64,000 nucleotides of DNA from Sphingomonas natans (GTDB taxonomy: Bacteria; Pseudomonadota; Alphaproteobacteria; Sphingomonadales; Sphingomonadaceae): positions 310,001 to 374,000 of the forward strand of contig NZ_JAUOTP010000005.1 of NCBI RefSeq assembly GCF_030546695.1, given 5' to 3'. Shown here piece after piece: positions 1 through 9,437 of the stretch (position 1 is its first letter; every line of letters starts with the position of its first letter). The translations under genes were made by a program, and so were the position numbers. Below the pieces are notes generated by a model. That model had not been told where the DNA came from. It was given only the letters and a program-made list of their open reading frames with translations, and did not search any database.

Positions 1-447
1 GGGTGAGTGCAGCACGATGTGGCTGATCTTCTGCGGCACGCCTTCCCAGCGCACCATCTCCCGCTTCTGCCCGCGCTCGACATCGCTCGACACTTCGAAC
101 GGCAGGCCATCCGGCGAGAAGAAGCGAAAGCCGTAGCCGCCGCCCAATTGGGTAAGGTCGCGAGGCGCGAAGATGATCCGGCAGCCGGCATCGCGGACCT
201 GCGCGAACAACGCATCGGAGTCGGCACGGCTGGCGGCGGCGAGCGCGATCACATCGACGCGCTTCTCCTCGGACGGGCGCAGCCGGACGACATAGGGTTC
301 GTCGTGACCATGCGTGGCGAAATAGACGAGCCCGTCCTGCTCGGCCGCTTCGCGCAAGCCCCAGGTGTCCCGATAGAATTCGCGCTCGGTCGCCAAGTCG
401 GGAACGCCATAACCGACGTACCGGATCTCATTCACTCGTGCCATCAT
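1..447 (-). CDS. VOC-family extradiol dioxygenase/glyoxalase-like protein, 3' end cut off by window
   Basis: This reading frame starts at an ATG at 447 (a second ATG follows at 444) preceded by an AGGAG ribosome binding site, and runs off the left edge after 149 residues. The opening motif VGYGVPDLATEREFYRDTWG is the first beta-alpha unit of the vicinal-oxygen-chelate fold, and FRFFSPDGLPFEVSSDVERG closes the first module, so at least one VOC domain is complete. Type I extradiol dioxygenases and glyoxalases use such paired modules to bind a divalent metal. It lies 19 bases downstream of the FAD monooxygenase on the same strand, so the two are probably one operon for aromatic hydroxylation followed by ring cleavage or a related step. 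The substrate cannot be told. Confidence 0.75.
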   Translation of the reverse strand, partial: MMARVNEIRYVGYGVPDLATEREFYRDTWGLREAAEQDGLVYFATHGHDEPYVVRLRPSEEKRVDVIALAAASRADSDALFAQVRDAGCRIIFAPRDLTQLGGGYGFRFFSPDGLPFEVSSDVERGQKREMVRWEGVPQKISHIVLHSP

Positions 448-466
448 ATACTCCTTGGCTGTCCGA

Positions 467-1582
467 TCAGATCGGTTGAGCCACGACTTCGAACATGCCG
501 CGGGTCGCGGCGCTTTGGTCCACCGGCTCGCCGTTCACCTGCGCGTCACAGATCGCGAGCGACGCCTCGACGATGTAACGACAGCGCTCGAAGCGGCGGT
601 TTCGATACGCGGTGAACGCCGTCTCCGGATCGTCGGCGCGTCCCAATTCCTCGGCAAGCACCAGCGAATCTTCGATCGCCATGCCGGCGCCCTGGCCCAG
701 ATGGGGGGTCGTCGCATGGATCGCGTCGCCCAAGAGCACGATCCGCCCCTTGTGCCAGTCGCCTTGCAGAAACAGCATCTCGAGCGGCTTGTAGACCACC
801 GCATCATCATCAACGATCTGATCGGCTAGCGCGTTGATCGCCGGCGCTGATCCGGCGAGCTTGTCGCGCATCGCCGCCGCAAGGCCCTCGCGCGGGTACC
901 GCGGATTGCCCGGCTCGGGCGTGGTCACGAACAGATACATCAGTTCGTTCGACAGCGGCACGAGCCCAATGCCCTTGGGGCCTTCATATATCTGGAGAGC
1001 GTCCATGTCCGCCGGACGGGGGAAATTATAGCGCCACACGCTCTGCCCGACGAACTTCGGGTCGGGCGAGTCGACGAAGATCATCTTTCGCGTTTCGGAA
1101 TAGAGGCCGTCCGCTCCCACTACGATGTCCCATCGCCCGGTGGTGCCGTCGGACAGCGTCACGTCGACGCCTGTGCCGTCATCGTCTAGCCGCGTGGCGC
1201 TGACGCCCAGGCGGATATTCGCACCTGACAAAACAGCGCGGTCGCCCAACACCTTTTGCAATGCGCGGCGGCCAATGCCGACATTGGCTGGATAGGCTTC
1301 CGTCAGCTTGGGGGTTGGGAAGCGGGCGACGCGTTGCCCGCTTGGAATATAGATTTCGATATCGCTGAATGGGAAACCGGCACCGACATAATCGTCGAGG
1401 ATGCCAAGCTCCGCGACGGCGCGCACGACGTTCGCCTGCTGAATGATGCCGACCCCATAGACTGACCAGTCAGGATCGCGCTCGATGACATCTACCGAAA
1501 AGCCCTTGCGGCCCAGGGCGATCGCAGCGGTCAGCCCGCCAATGCCACCGCCGATGACCAACACACGGCTGATTGACGACAT
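467..1582 (-). CDS. FAD-dependent aromatic monooxygenase (salicylate/6-hydroxynicotinate hydroxylase type)
   Basis: The 371-residue protein has the three signatures of group A flavoprotein hydroxylases: an N-terminal GGGIGGLTAAIAL dinucleotide-binding fold, the central DG motif (GADGLYS), and the GD motif (LGDAIHATTPHLGQGAG) that contacts FAD ribityl and pyrophosphate. Members hydroxylate phenolic or N-heteroaromatic rings with NAD(P)H and oxygen in the cytoplasm. I place the start at the ATG at 1582, behind a GGCAGGAT element; an in-frame GTG at 1597 is possible but adds only five residues. The downstream VOC gene suggests a short catabolic operon, and the next gene upstream is a LysR regulator on the same strand. 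The substrate is not determined. Confidence 0.85.
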   Translation of the reverse strand: MSSISRVLVIGGGIGGLTAAIALGRKGFSVDVIERDPDWSVYGVGIIQQANVVRAVAELGILDDYVGAGFPFSDIEIYIPSGQRVARFPTPKLTEAYPANVGIGRRALQKVLGDRAVLSGANIRLGVSATRLDDDGTGVDVTLSDGTTGRWDIVVGADGLYSETRKMIFVDSPDPKFVGQSVWRYNFPRPADMDALQIYEGPKGIGLVPLSNELMYLFVTTPEPGNPRYPREGLAAAMRDKLAGSAPAINALADQIVDDDAVVYKPLEMLFLQGDWHKGRIVLLGDAIHATTPHLGQGAGMAIEDSLVLAEELGRADDPETAFTAYRNRRFERCRYIVEASLAICDAQVNGEPVDQSAATRGMFEVVAQPI

Positions 1583-1698
1583 ACTATCCTGCCTCACCCT
1601 GATCGTTCGTGCTTGTCGATGCAGAATTTAGCTGAGCCTCTCAGGCCCAAGAAGTTGATTGTTTTGATCCATATCCATGAATTTCGTGAATACCTCGG

Positions 1699-2601
1699 CT
1701 ATCGAGCGGCCGCCTCTCGAATTTGTGAGATCAACCACTGAAGGCCTATGTCGGTGACGCGGGTCCGATGATACTGCGCCATCTCGTGCATGTCGGGGAA
1801 AGCGAAGGGCAGCGCGGCGTGGGTGATCGCAACATGGTCAGCCATCATCACGGCAAGCCGCCGGTGCATGACGGCAAGGCGATCAGTGCCGACCAGCATC
1901 CAAGGCACCATCATGAAAGAAGAGACGACCGCCTCGATCCGCCGATCATATTTGAGCAGCTCGATCTGCCGGTCCCCGAATGTCGTCGTACGGTGGGTAC
2001 CGAGTGATACGGCGACATGCCCGGCCGAGAATACGCCTTTTTCGGTAAGCGGTTTCTGGAAGATAGGATTGTCGCGCCACCCCGCGATGACATGGGTTTC
2101 CACGTAAAGCTCTTCCATTGGATGCGAGGGAAGCAGGAATTCGGGAGGGCTGATCATCAGATCAAGTTCACCGCGATCTAGGCGGCCGGCGGCTGTCTCC
2201 TCTGGCAGGATGAACTCCAGCCGGATACCAGGCGCAATATCCGCCAGTCGGCGCGCAACGCCAACGAGAACCGACGCGATAACGTAGTCGGAGCCGATTA
2301 TCCGGAAGGTTCGCTCTGCAGTCGCGGGATCGAACGCCCGCGATGTTGCGAGCAGCGTGTCGGTTGCCACGAGGCACTCGCGTACGTGCGACGCAAGCTG
2401 CTCGGCATATGGCGTCGGGTGCATGCGCCGCCCTTCGACGACGAGCAGCTCGTCGTCGAAATAATAACGCAGGCGCGCCAGAGCCGCGCTCATCGCCGAC
2501 TGACTAAGACCGAGCCGGTCCGCAGCGCGACTCACGTTGCGCACTTCCAACAGCACATCCAGTGCCAGCAACAGATTCAGATCCAAGCCCTTGTAACGCA
2601 T
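1699..2601 (-). CDS. LysR-family transcriptional regulator, NodD-like
   Basis: The 300-residue protein begins RYKGLDLNLLLALDVLLE and has a winged-helix LysR DNA-binding domain (about residues 5-65, with RAADRLGLSQSAMSAALARL as the recognition region) followed by a periplasmic-binding-like effector domain. The N-terminus and the overall pattern resemble NodD-type regulators that sense aromatic or flavonoid-like compounds. The open frame extends upstream to 2763, but the ATG at 2601 follows GGGAGG and gives the family's usual length. It is transcribed away from the TonB receptor, with a 147-base gap that should hold divergent promoters, so it probably controls the receptor, the GH3 gene and perhaps the oxygenase operon. 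Confidence 0.88.
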   Translation of the reverse strand: MRYKGLDLNLLLALDVLLEVRNVSRAADRLGLSQSAMSAALARLRYYFDDELLVVEGRRMHPTPYAEQLASHVRECLVATDTLLATSRAFDPATAERTFRIIGSDYVIASVLVGVARRLADIAPGIRLEFILPEETAAGRLDRGELDLMISPPEFLLPSHPMEELYVETHVIAGWRDNPIFQKPLTEKGVFSAGHVAVSLGTHRTTTFGDRQIELLKYDRRIEAVVSSFMMVPWMLVGTDRLAVMHRRLAVMMADHVAITHAALPFAFPDMHEMAQYHRTRVTDIGLQWLISQIREAAAR

Positions 2602-2748
2602 GCATCCTCCCAGAGGGCCCCCAGCCATCAATTTGATGGATAGCTTTTCATCGAAACAAATGATTTCTGCAATGGTACTTCCTCGGCGTAACAATCGGCC
2701 AAACCAATATGAAAAATTGGAACACCCCTCGCGGGGTCTGGGAGGGTT

Positions 2749-5121
2749 ATGAAATACTCGCATTTGCTGCTCGCATCTGTTGCCTCATTCTGCGCGGAAC
2801 TTCCCGCTTTCGCGCAGTCGCCATCAGGGCCAGCGGATAAGGCTGTAGGCATCCCAGACATCGTCGTTACGGCCCAACGCCGCAGCGAGAGCATCCAGCG
2901 TGTTCCGGTCAGCGTCACCGCGATTGCGCCCGAAGTGCTGGAAAATCGCCGGCTGAACGACCTCACCCAGATCACGCGCGTCGCGCCGACATTGCAGACC
3001 GGCCTCGACAATACCTTCGCTATTCGCGGCGTTGGAACGACTGCGTTCGCGGGGACGATCGACTCCAGCGTCGCGCTCGCGATCGACGATGTGAACTATG
3101 CGCGGCCCGGCCTCGGCGGCCTATCGTTCAACGACGTTTCTGGCGTGGAGGTGCTGAACGGACCCCAAGGCCTATTGTTCGGCAAAAACGCCTCGGCCGG
3201 CCTGCTAAACATCTCGACCGTGCGACCCAAGATCGACCGGTGGGAAGGGATCACGGACATCGAAGTGAGCAATCGCGCCACGCCGGGCAACGATCGCGCC
3301 TCCTGGGGCTTCCAGGGTCGCCAGACGATCAACGTCCCGGTCGGCGAGACATCCGCGCTGCGCCTGAACGGCCTCTATTCATACCAGGATCCTGTGACCC
3401 GCTTTGTGGGCACGCGCGGCTCGCGCACCGAGACGAACTACGAGCAATATTCGCTCAAGGCGAAATATCTGTACGAACCCAGCGGCGGGCTGTCGCTATA
3501 TCTGATCGGCGACTATAACGAGACGCACGGCGTAGCCGGTCTCTACGACAGCACCTACCGCCAACTCGATCCGCAGAGCATCGACCGCGCCCCGCTTGCG
3601 GCCAGTGGAATCACCGCTGGCCCGGACAATTTTCAGACCGCCGGCGAAGGCGGATTGTGGCGCGACGTGAAGACCGGCGGTGCGCAAGGCACGATCGCCT
3701 ACACGCTCGGCTCCGGGATCCAGATCAGCGATATCGCCGCTTGGCGTTTCTATGATCAGGACCAGAATAACGACGCGGACTATACGGCATCCAACGGCGC
3801 CAGCCGCAACTATACCAATGCGCATTACGACCAATATTCGAACGAGCTGCGCATCGCCTTGCCGACGCAGAACCGCCTGAGCGGTCAGGCCGGACTTTAT
3901 TATTTCCAGTCCTCGCTCGATACCTTCAACCAGATCGGCGGCCTGAACTTCCTGCCGGCGGCCGCCGCGCGCGGCTATCCGTTCTGTGTGGGCGTCACAC
4001 CGGTCACGGGGGCCCGCCCGCCGGTGTGCTCCGTCAACAACGATTACTTCCTCGGCAGCGACAAGCGCTACACGCTCGACACGAAGAGCTACGCAGCGTT
4101 TGGCCAGCTGACCTTCGACATCACCGATGCCTTAAAGGCGATCGCCGGCGGGCGCGTAACCCGCGATGAGCTCGATATCCATCTGGCCCAGGGTCAGGCC
4201 AATTATTTCACCAATCTCGGCGGACCGCGCGCGACGATCGACCAAAGCTACGGGAACACCAATTTTAGCTGGAAGGCGGGCGCACAATATCAGTTCACGC
4301 CGGTTATCATGGCCTATGGCTTTTATGGCAGGGGTTATAAGGGGCCGGGCTTCAACGACACGGCGCCGAATGCGACCGCCAGCCTAGCCATACGGCCGGA
4401 AATCTCGAACACCGCGGAGATCGGCCTGAAGAGCAGCTTCTTCAATCGCAAGCTGGTCATCAACGTTTCGATGTTCCACTCCAAGTTCGATGACTTCCAG
4501 GTCCAGTCTTTCGACACAATCCTGCGCGCCTTTTTCGTGCAGAACGCCGCCAAGGTGACGTCGAAGGGCATCGAGGCGAACGTGATGCTGGCGCCCGTGC
4601 GCGGGCTGACGATCAGCGCCACGGCCGCGGTGCTGAGTTCGAAATTCGATACATTCCCAGGGGCGCAGTGCTATCCGACCCAGACGAGCTTCGGCTGCTC
4701 GGCGACAGTGACGACCTTCAACGCGTCGGGGTCCACTCTACCCGTGTCTCCGAAGTTCACGAATTCGGTAGACGTCTTGTACGAATTCCCGCCTGAGGGC
4801 GGCTTCAAGCCGTTCGTGGGCGCAAACTGGTATCACCGGTCATCGTTCGCTTACGCGCTCAACCGGGCGCCCGGGACGATCGTTGGCGCGAGCGACATCT
4901 TCGGCGCAAATATCGGTTTCGCTCTTTCCAGCGGTGTGCGCATGTCGCTTTTTTGCAAGAACTGTACGAACCAGCACATCCCTTCCTCGATCATCACGGA
5001 ACCCGGCGATGCGGCGGCGCGCAACGCGGCGGGTGTCGCCACGCCGCGTCTGTCCTATGTCCAGCAGTTGGGCCGGGACTCGGTTCGGATCGTGGGAATT
5101 GCATCCACGTTCCGCTTTTAG
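2749..5121 (+). CDS. TonB-dependent outer-membrane receptor
   Basis: The 790-residue protein has a signal peptide ending near AFAQ, a TonB-box-like segment (DIVVTAQRR), and a plug domain beginning near ESIQRVPVSVTAI with RGVG. A long beta-barrel follows, ending in the phenylalanine-terminated strand typical of outer-membrane proteins (VGIASTFRF). It follows GGGAGGG. Such receptors import siderophores, vitamins or, in sphingomonads, oligosaccharides and aromatic glycosides, using energy from TonB/ExbBD. The next gene on the same strand is a secreted GH3 glycosidase, which argues for a carbohydrate-linked ligand. Two Cys-containing loop insertions are visible in the barrel (around residues 410-430 and 636-650). 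Confidence 0.92.
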   Translation: MKYSHLLLASVASFCAELPAFAQSPSGPADKAVGIPDIVVTAQRRSESIQRVPVSVTAIAPEVLENRRLNDLTQITRVAPTLQTGLDNTFAIRGVGTTAFAGTIDSSVALAIDDVNYARPGLGGLSFNDVSGVEVLNGPQGLLFGKNASAGLLNISTVRPKIDRWEGITDIEVSNRATPGNDRASWGFQGRQTINVPVGETSALRLNGLYSYQDPVTRFVGTRGSRTETNYEQYSLKAKYLYEPSGGLSLYLIGDYNETHGVAGLYDSTYRQLDPQSIDRAPLAASGITAGPDNFQTAGEGGLWRDVKTGGAQGTIAYTLGSGIQISDIAAWRFYDQDQNNDADYTASNGASRNYTNAHYDQYSNELRIALPTQNRLSGQAGLYYFQSSLDTFNQIGGLNFLPAAAARGYPFCVGVTPVTGARPPVCSVNNDYFLGSDKRYTLDTKSYAAFGQLTFDITDALKAIAGGRVTRDELDIHLAQGQANYFTNLGGPRATIDQSYGNTNFSWKAGAQYQFTPVIMAYGFYGRGYKGPGFNDTAPNATASLAIRPEISNTAEIGLKSSFFNRKLVINVSMFHSKFDDFQVQSFDTILRAFFVQNAAKVTSKGIEANVMLAPVRGLTISATAAVLSSKFDTFPGAQCYPTQTSFGCSATVTTFNASGSTLPVSPKFTNSVDVLYEFPPEGGFKPFVGANWYHRSSFAYALNRAPGTIVGASDIFGANIGFALSSGVRMSLFCKNCTNQHIPSSIITEPGDAAARNAAGVATPRLSYVQQLGRDSVRIVGIASTFRF

Positions 5122-5263
5122 GGCTTGCGTCGGCGTACGGCGGAACGAGGGCGTATAAGACTATGCCCGCGTCGGACCGTGTAAGGTGATGCCAGTGTCG
5201 CTGATCGACCGATTGGTCAGGGACACGTCGACCAAATTTCTATAGCGTCGCGGGAGAAACATA

Positions 5264-7786
5264 ATGGCAAGACGATGCGGGAAGCTGCTGGCCGGGTTGC
5301 TGTCGACTGGTTTCGCGACGGGAGCCATCGCTGCCCCCGCGCTCCCCTGGATGTCGCCAGCGATGGTTGAACGGCAGCAGACCGCCAAGACGGACGAGGC
5401 GCGGGAGTCCGTCGCCCGCCAGCGCGCGCGCCAGTTGATCGCGGCGCTGTCAAAAGCCCAGAAGCTGCAGCAACTCACCGGCAGTTCTCCCGGCACGCTT
5501 CCGGAGCTGCCCCAATGCTTCGGCGGCCGTCACGTAACGGGCATCCCTGCGCTTGGAATTCCCACATTCCGCATTACCAACGGCCCCGTCGGCGTCGGCC
5601 AGAACGACTGCGTTTCGTTCAAAGCCTATGACGCGATACCCGCCGGACCGGCTCGCACGATGGCGCCGTACACGCATCCCAGTTCGGCACAGGCCACCGC
5701 CCTGCCCTCGGCGATCGCAGTCGCCGCGTCTTTCGACCCTCGTGTCGCCACGAGCTTCGGAGATGTAATCGCGACCGAAATGCATAACCTGGCGCTTCAC
5801 GTCTTCGAGGCTCCGGGCATGAATCTCGCGCGCTTGCCGGTTTTAGGACGAAATTTCGAATATTTCGGCGAAGATCCACTCCTAGCCGGGACGATGGCGG
5901 TGGCCGAGACGAAGGCTGTGCAGTCACGTGGACTCATCGCGATGGCAAAGCATTTCGTTGCCAACGAGCAGGAAACCAACCGGATGACCATCCGGGAAAT
6001 CGTCGATGAGCAGGTCTTGCGCGAGCTCTACCTCATTCCTTTCGAAATGAGCGTCAAGGACGGCCACGTCGGCGGTATCATGTGCTCGTATAATTACGTG
6101 AATGGGCTTCACGCGTGCGAAAATACGCCTCTGCTGACCGGTGTGCTGCGAAACGAGTGGAAGTTTTCCGGCTACGTCCAATCCGATTTCTTCGCGATGA
6201 AAAGCACGGCGCCGACTCTCGCAGCGGGCATGGACCATGAGATGCCGATCCCGATCCAGTGGACACCGGACAAATTGCATGCCGCGCTCACCCAGCGGGC
6301 CATCAGTATGCAGCAAATCGATATGGCTCTCCAACGCCGCTACACCCAGATGTTCAAGGCTGGAATTTTCGATCGCCCCCTCGTCCAGACTCCGATCGAC
6401 TTTGCCGCTGATGGCCATAAGGCTCGAGAAATCGGCGTTCGTTCTGCCGTACTGCTGCAGAACAACGGCGCGCTGCCCCTCGCGCGCACTGCCCGGACGA
6501 TCGCGCTCGTCGGTAAAGCGTCGCAGGTTTATGTCCAACAGGCGATATCGGGCGGATCCATCCTTGGGAAGCCAATGGGGGCCGGTGGCGGAAGCTCCGA
6601 CGTCGTGCCGCATGGATCGGTTGCTCCCCTCATTGGGCTGCGAAACGCCCTGAAGGCGAACGGGCGAGAGTCGACGGTGGCGTTAGTGCTCGTCGACGAC
6701 GCGAACACCTCCGCTACGATCGACGGAAAGGTGGTTCCGCTCGCGGCAGCTATCAAAACGATTGCGGCATCGGACGCCGTCGTGATCATGGCCGGCACGA
6801 ATTCGGAGGAATTTGCCGACCGTGCAACCTTCTCCGACACGACCGGCTACCATCTTGCGGCAAGCGCTGCGACGGGAAGTTCGCTCGATTGGTATGTCTC
6901 CAAGCCCAATCAGATAGCTACAACCGACGCAGCCGGGAATCCCGCCCGCTCCAGCCAGACGGTCGCGATGATCGCTATGATTCTCGCCGCGCAATCCACG
7001 TCAGATCGGCCGATGGCGGAAAAGACGGCGCTCGTACTCAAGGACAATGCCGGCGTCTCGCTCGATCCGAGGCTGATCGGCACGCGGGGTCCCTCGATCC
7101 TGGAAGTTTGGTTCCCTGGCCAGGAAGACGGCAATATCGTCGCCGATCTCCTGCTTGGCGCTGCAGCGCCTTCGGGCAAGCTGCCGGTTACCTTCCCCTT
7201 TGCGGGCAAAGGCTTTTTGGACACGATCAGCCCGCAGCAGTTTCCGGGCGTTCCCGGCGCCGACGGGACGTCGCCGACGGTGACCTATTCCGAGAAATTG
7301 ACCATCGGCTATCGCTGGTATGATGCCAACGTAAGCAAGTCGTGCGCGCTGATAGAGGGGCGCAACCCGTGCGTCGCGTTCGCGTTCGGCTTCGGCTTAT
7401 CCTACACGCAGTTTGCCACATCCGCGCCGAAACTGTCGCGCGCCGCAAACGGTAGCGTTTATCGCGTGTCACTGACCGTCCGGAACCGCGGCGCCCGTGC
7501 AGGGGCGGAGGTCGTTCAGGCCTACCTTTCGCTTCCGGTCAGCGCGGATTCCCTCGGCGCACCTCAGCCGCCGAAGCGGCTCGTCGGCTTCGAACGCGTT
7601 GAACTGAACCCAGGCGAGACGCGCGAGGTCTCGATCGTCATTGATCCCGCCGCCAGCAATCACCCACTGGGCGTATGGGATACGCGTCGAAAAGGATGGA
7701 TCACGCCATCGGGCCGGTATGTCGTGCGCGTCGGAACGTCTTCTGCGCCAAATGATCTGCTTGAAGCAGGCAACTTCACTCGTTGA
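5264..7786 (+). CDS. Secreted glycoside hydrolase family 3 (beta-glucosidase-like)
   Basis: The 840-residue protein has an N-terminal signal peptide (cleavage near GAIAAP), a GH3 TIM-barrel domain with LGRNFEYFGEDP (about 194-205) and the AKHF motif, and the catalytic nucleophile Asp at about 308 in GYVQSDFFAMKS. A second alpha/beta sandwich follows, and a C-terminal fibronectin-III-like domain (about 720-830) starts near YRVSLTVRNRGARAGAEVVQ. GH3 enzymes release terminal beta-linked sugars by a retaining mechanism. Export to the periplasm next to a TonB receptor gene suggests deglycosylation of an imported conjugate. The ATG at 5264 follows GGGAGAAAC. The sugar and linkage cannot be read from sequence alone. 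Confidence 0.9.
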   Translation: MARRCGKLLAGLLSTGFATGAIAAPALPWMSPAMVERQQTAKTDEARESVARQRARQLIAALSKAQKLQQLTGSSPGTLPELPQCFGGRHVTGIPALGIPTFRITNGPVGVGQNDCVSFKAYDAIPAGPARTMAPYTHPSSAQATALPSAIAVAASFDPRVATSFGDVIATEMHNLALHVFEAPGMNLARLPVLGRNFEYFGEDPLLAGTMAVAETKAVQSRGLIAMAKHFVANEQETNRMTIREIVDEQVLRELYLIPFEMSVKDGHVGGIMCSYNYVNGLHACENTPLLTGVLRNEWKFSGYVQSDFFAMKSTAPTLAAGMDHEMPIPIQWTPDKLHAALTQRAISMQQIDMALQRRYTQMFKAGIFDRPLVQTPIDFAADGHKAREIGVRSAVLLQNNGALPLARTARTIALVGKASQVYVQQAISGGSILGKPMGAGGGSSDVVPHGSVAPLIGLRNALKANGRESTVALVLVDDANTSATIDGKVVPLAAAIKTIAASDAVVIMAGTNSEEFADRATFSDTTGYHLAASAATGSSLDWYVSKPNQIATTDAAGNPARSSQTVAMIAMILAAQSTSDRPMAEKTALVLKDNAGVSLDPRLIGTRGPSILEVWFPGQEDGNIVADLLLGAAAPSGKLPVTFPFAGKGFLDTISPQQFPGVPGADGTSPTVTYSEKLTIGYRWYDANVSKSCALIEGRNPCVAFAFGFGLSYTQFATSAPKLSRAANGSVYRVSLTVRNRGARAGAEVVQAYLSLPVSADSLGAPQPPKRLVGFERVELNPGETREVSIVIDPAASNHPLGVWDTRRKGWITPSGRYVVRVGTSSAPNDLLEAGNFTR

Positions 7787-9035
7787 CGTTCGGAACCAGG
7801 TGAGGCGAAACCTGGATGTGTGTCGTCCGGTGATCGGGGCGCACGTGAGACGTATGTGAACGCAGTAGGGTGTACCTGATGCTGTCGCGGGAGAGCGCCG
7901 TCAGGCTACGGAGCCGATCGAGCGGCGGATGATACGACGATCCGATATACATAAATGGACAATTGATTGCTGGATGCGCAAACTTTATTTGTGTCGGGGT
8001 TCATTTTGCGCCATATGAAATCTGCCTTTCAGGCATCCTCTCCAACCTTGCGGCCGGCCTTCGGGTCGGCCTTTTTTTGTCTCCTATTTTGACTTGCTCG
8101 ATTTCAAAAGCCGCATCGGCCTTATTTGGTGCTTTCGGCTGCTGCGGAGGCGACGGCGCCGGCCGCTCCGGGGCGCGCTTTGTAGAGGCCAACGGGCTGC
8201 CGAGCACCGCACTCAGGAGGGCAACCTTTGAACTATAAGTGCTGCTTCGATACGATTTGTTGGCCGTAACTTCGGTTAAGGCTTTTGCGAATGACGCACG
8301 GCCCGCCGATTTTCGTCGGCGGGACTTCTCCGGCGATCATCTGTCACCCAAATGCCTATCATCGGTTTTGCTATGCGAGGTCGACACCGCCCCCTGCAAC
8401 CTCGCTAACCCCGTCCCCGACCTCCCGCACATCAGGCGGATGGGGCTCCTAGCAGCTGCAGACGGATGCAGTCGATCGTGCGGAGTAGCTCGCGCACGCC
8501 GGCAGCATCAAACGTCTCGCGCCCTCGCTCTGGTTGGACCCCAGCAGTCATGTCATCCGCGTTTGTGCCGGCGGACCTGCCGTCTCGGACGAGGTCATTT
8601 TTCATGCCGAGGCGGTTCATGCTCAGGCATCTGTGAGCGGCTTTGGCCGCCGGGAAATCTAGTCGGGCGCTGCCGCGGCCGCCCCAATCATCTCGGTCAG
8701 GGCAAGCAGTGGGCCGGGATCCTAGCGCTGCTCGATCCCGACCGACTGGCTGCACGGATGGCGCGGGATCTCGGCCTTGCCGTTATGTTACTGCGAGGTC
8801 CCCGGCTCGCCGCCTAAGCACGAAGCATCCGTTCCAGACGCGGAGGCCGGCACGGCGAACGCCCTTTACCCGCCGAAGGGCCGGTCGCAATGCGCACGCC
8901 ATCGGCCCGTATTGCCTCGCCCCCCAGCGCGCGAGGCGGCCCGCGCCAGCCTCGGCGTGGGCTGCCGCCGCCTTGCGCCGCCGGGTTGGCGGGCTCGCGT
9001 TGCCGGCTTGTCCGGCGTCTTGTGGGAGACCTTTG
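7787..9035. other. Gene-poor interval (1.25 kb) with terminator, hairpin and no convincing gene
   Basis: Open frames are present but their composition is that of random GC-rich DNA and I recognise no family. The interval holds a clear factor-independent terminator at 8052-8078, a perfect 8-bp-stem hairpin at 8302-8323 (CCCGCCGA and TCGGCGGG around a TTTTCG loop), and, at its right end, the remnant gene at 9036. It separates the catabolic block from the Rieske/LysR block and looks like an old junction. Confidence 0.5.
8052..8078 (+). terminator. Rho-independent terminator
   Basis: GGCCGGCC and GGTCGGCC pair around a TTCG loop and are followed directly by seven T residues, a textbook intrinsic terminator on the plus strand. 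It lies about 265 bases past the GH3 stop codon, farther than usual, so it may end a long 3' untranslated region or a separate small RNA. Confidence 0.85.
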
Positions 9036-9299
9036 ATGCCGACCACCCTCGCCGCCCAGCTGGCGGCTCTCGAACGCGCACATCTGTCCGTGAGCACCGA
9101 CCAAAGCGCGCAGACGCGCGACCGGCCAGACCCAGTGGCGATTGATCAGACGCTTTCTGGCCTCTTGTCCGATCTGTTCGCCTTGTTCACCGACACTTTG
9201 CTCGAACCACAGGCCGAGGAGCTCGGCTGGGGTTTCGTCAACCTCTTCCACCGCGCGGCGGTCACTCGCGCCAGGTTCGCGCGCTCGGCCAGACTATAG
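9036..9299 (+). pseudogene. Remnant of a DUF2493-type element protein (N-terminal part only)
   Basis: The 87-codon frame starts at an ATG after GGGAG. Its segment LFALFTDTLLEPQAEELGWG, followed by FVNLFHRAA, aligns with the N-terminal domain of the two DUF2493 proteins in this window (LFDLFCDTRLEPLAPDIAWG, followed by FVNSFHFVA, in the protein at 38517-39551). The rest of the domain and the whole C-terminal SLOG-like domain are absent. It is therefore probably a decayed copy of that element gene. A short functional protein cannot be excluded, because the ribosome binding site is intact. Confidence 0.6.
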
Positions 9300-9437
9300 C
9301 AATTAAAGCCCTGATGTGAGGTCCGGTCTTAATTTGATTGCCGATCTTTAAGTGACGCTCGGTCCTCACCGACAATGTCAATCTAATCGCTCGCCGAAAG
9401 CGATCACCGCGCTAAGCGCAGTAGCCCTGGGTTCAAT

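Noticed and set aside
8001-8207. 68-codon minus-strand frame
   Set aside because: It spans the plus-strand terminator stem and has no recognisable pattern; Pro/Arg/Lys-rich composition suggests chance.
9316-9369. Imperfect inverted repeat (GTGAGGTCCGGTC and GCTCGGTCCTCAC) considered as an IS end
   Set aside because: No transposase gene, no target duplication and three mismatches; it is more likely a chance or 3'-end hairpin of the Rieske gene.
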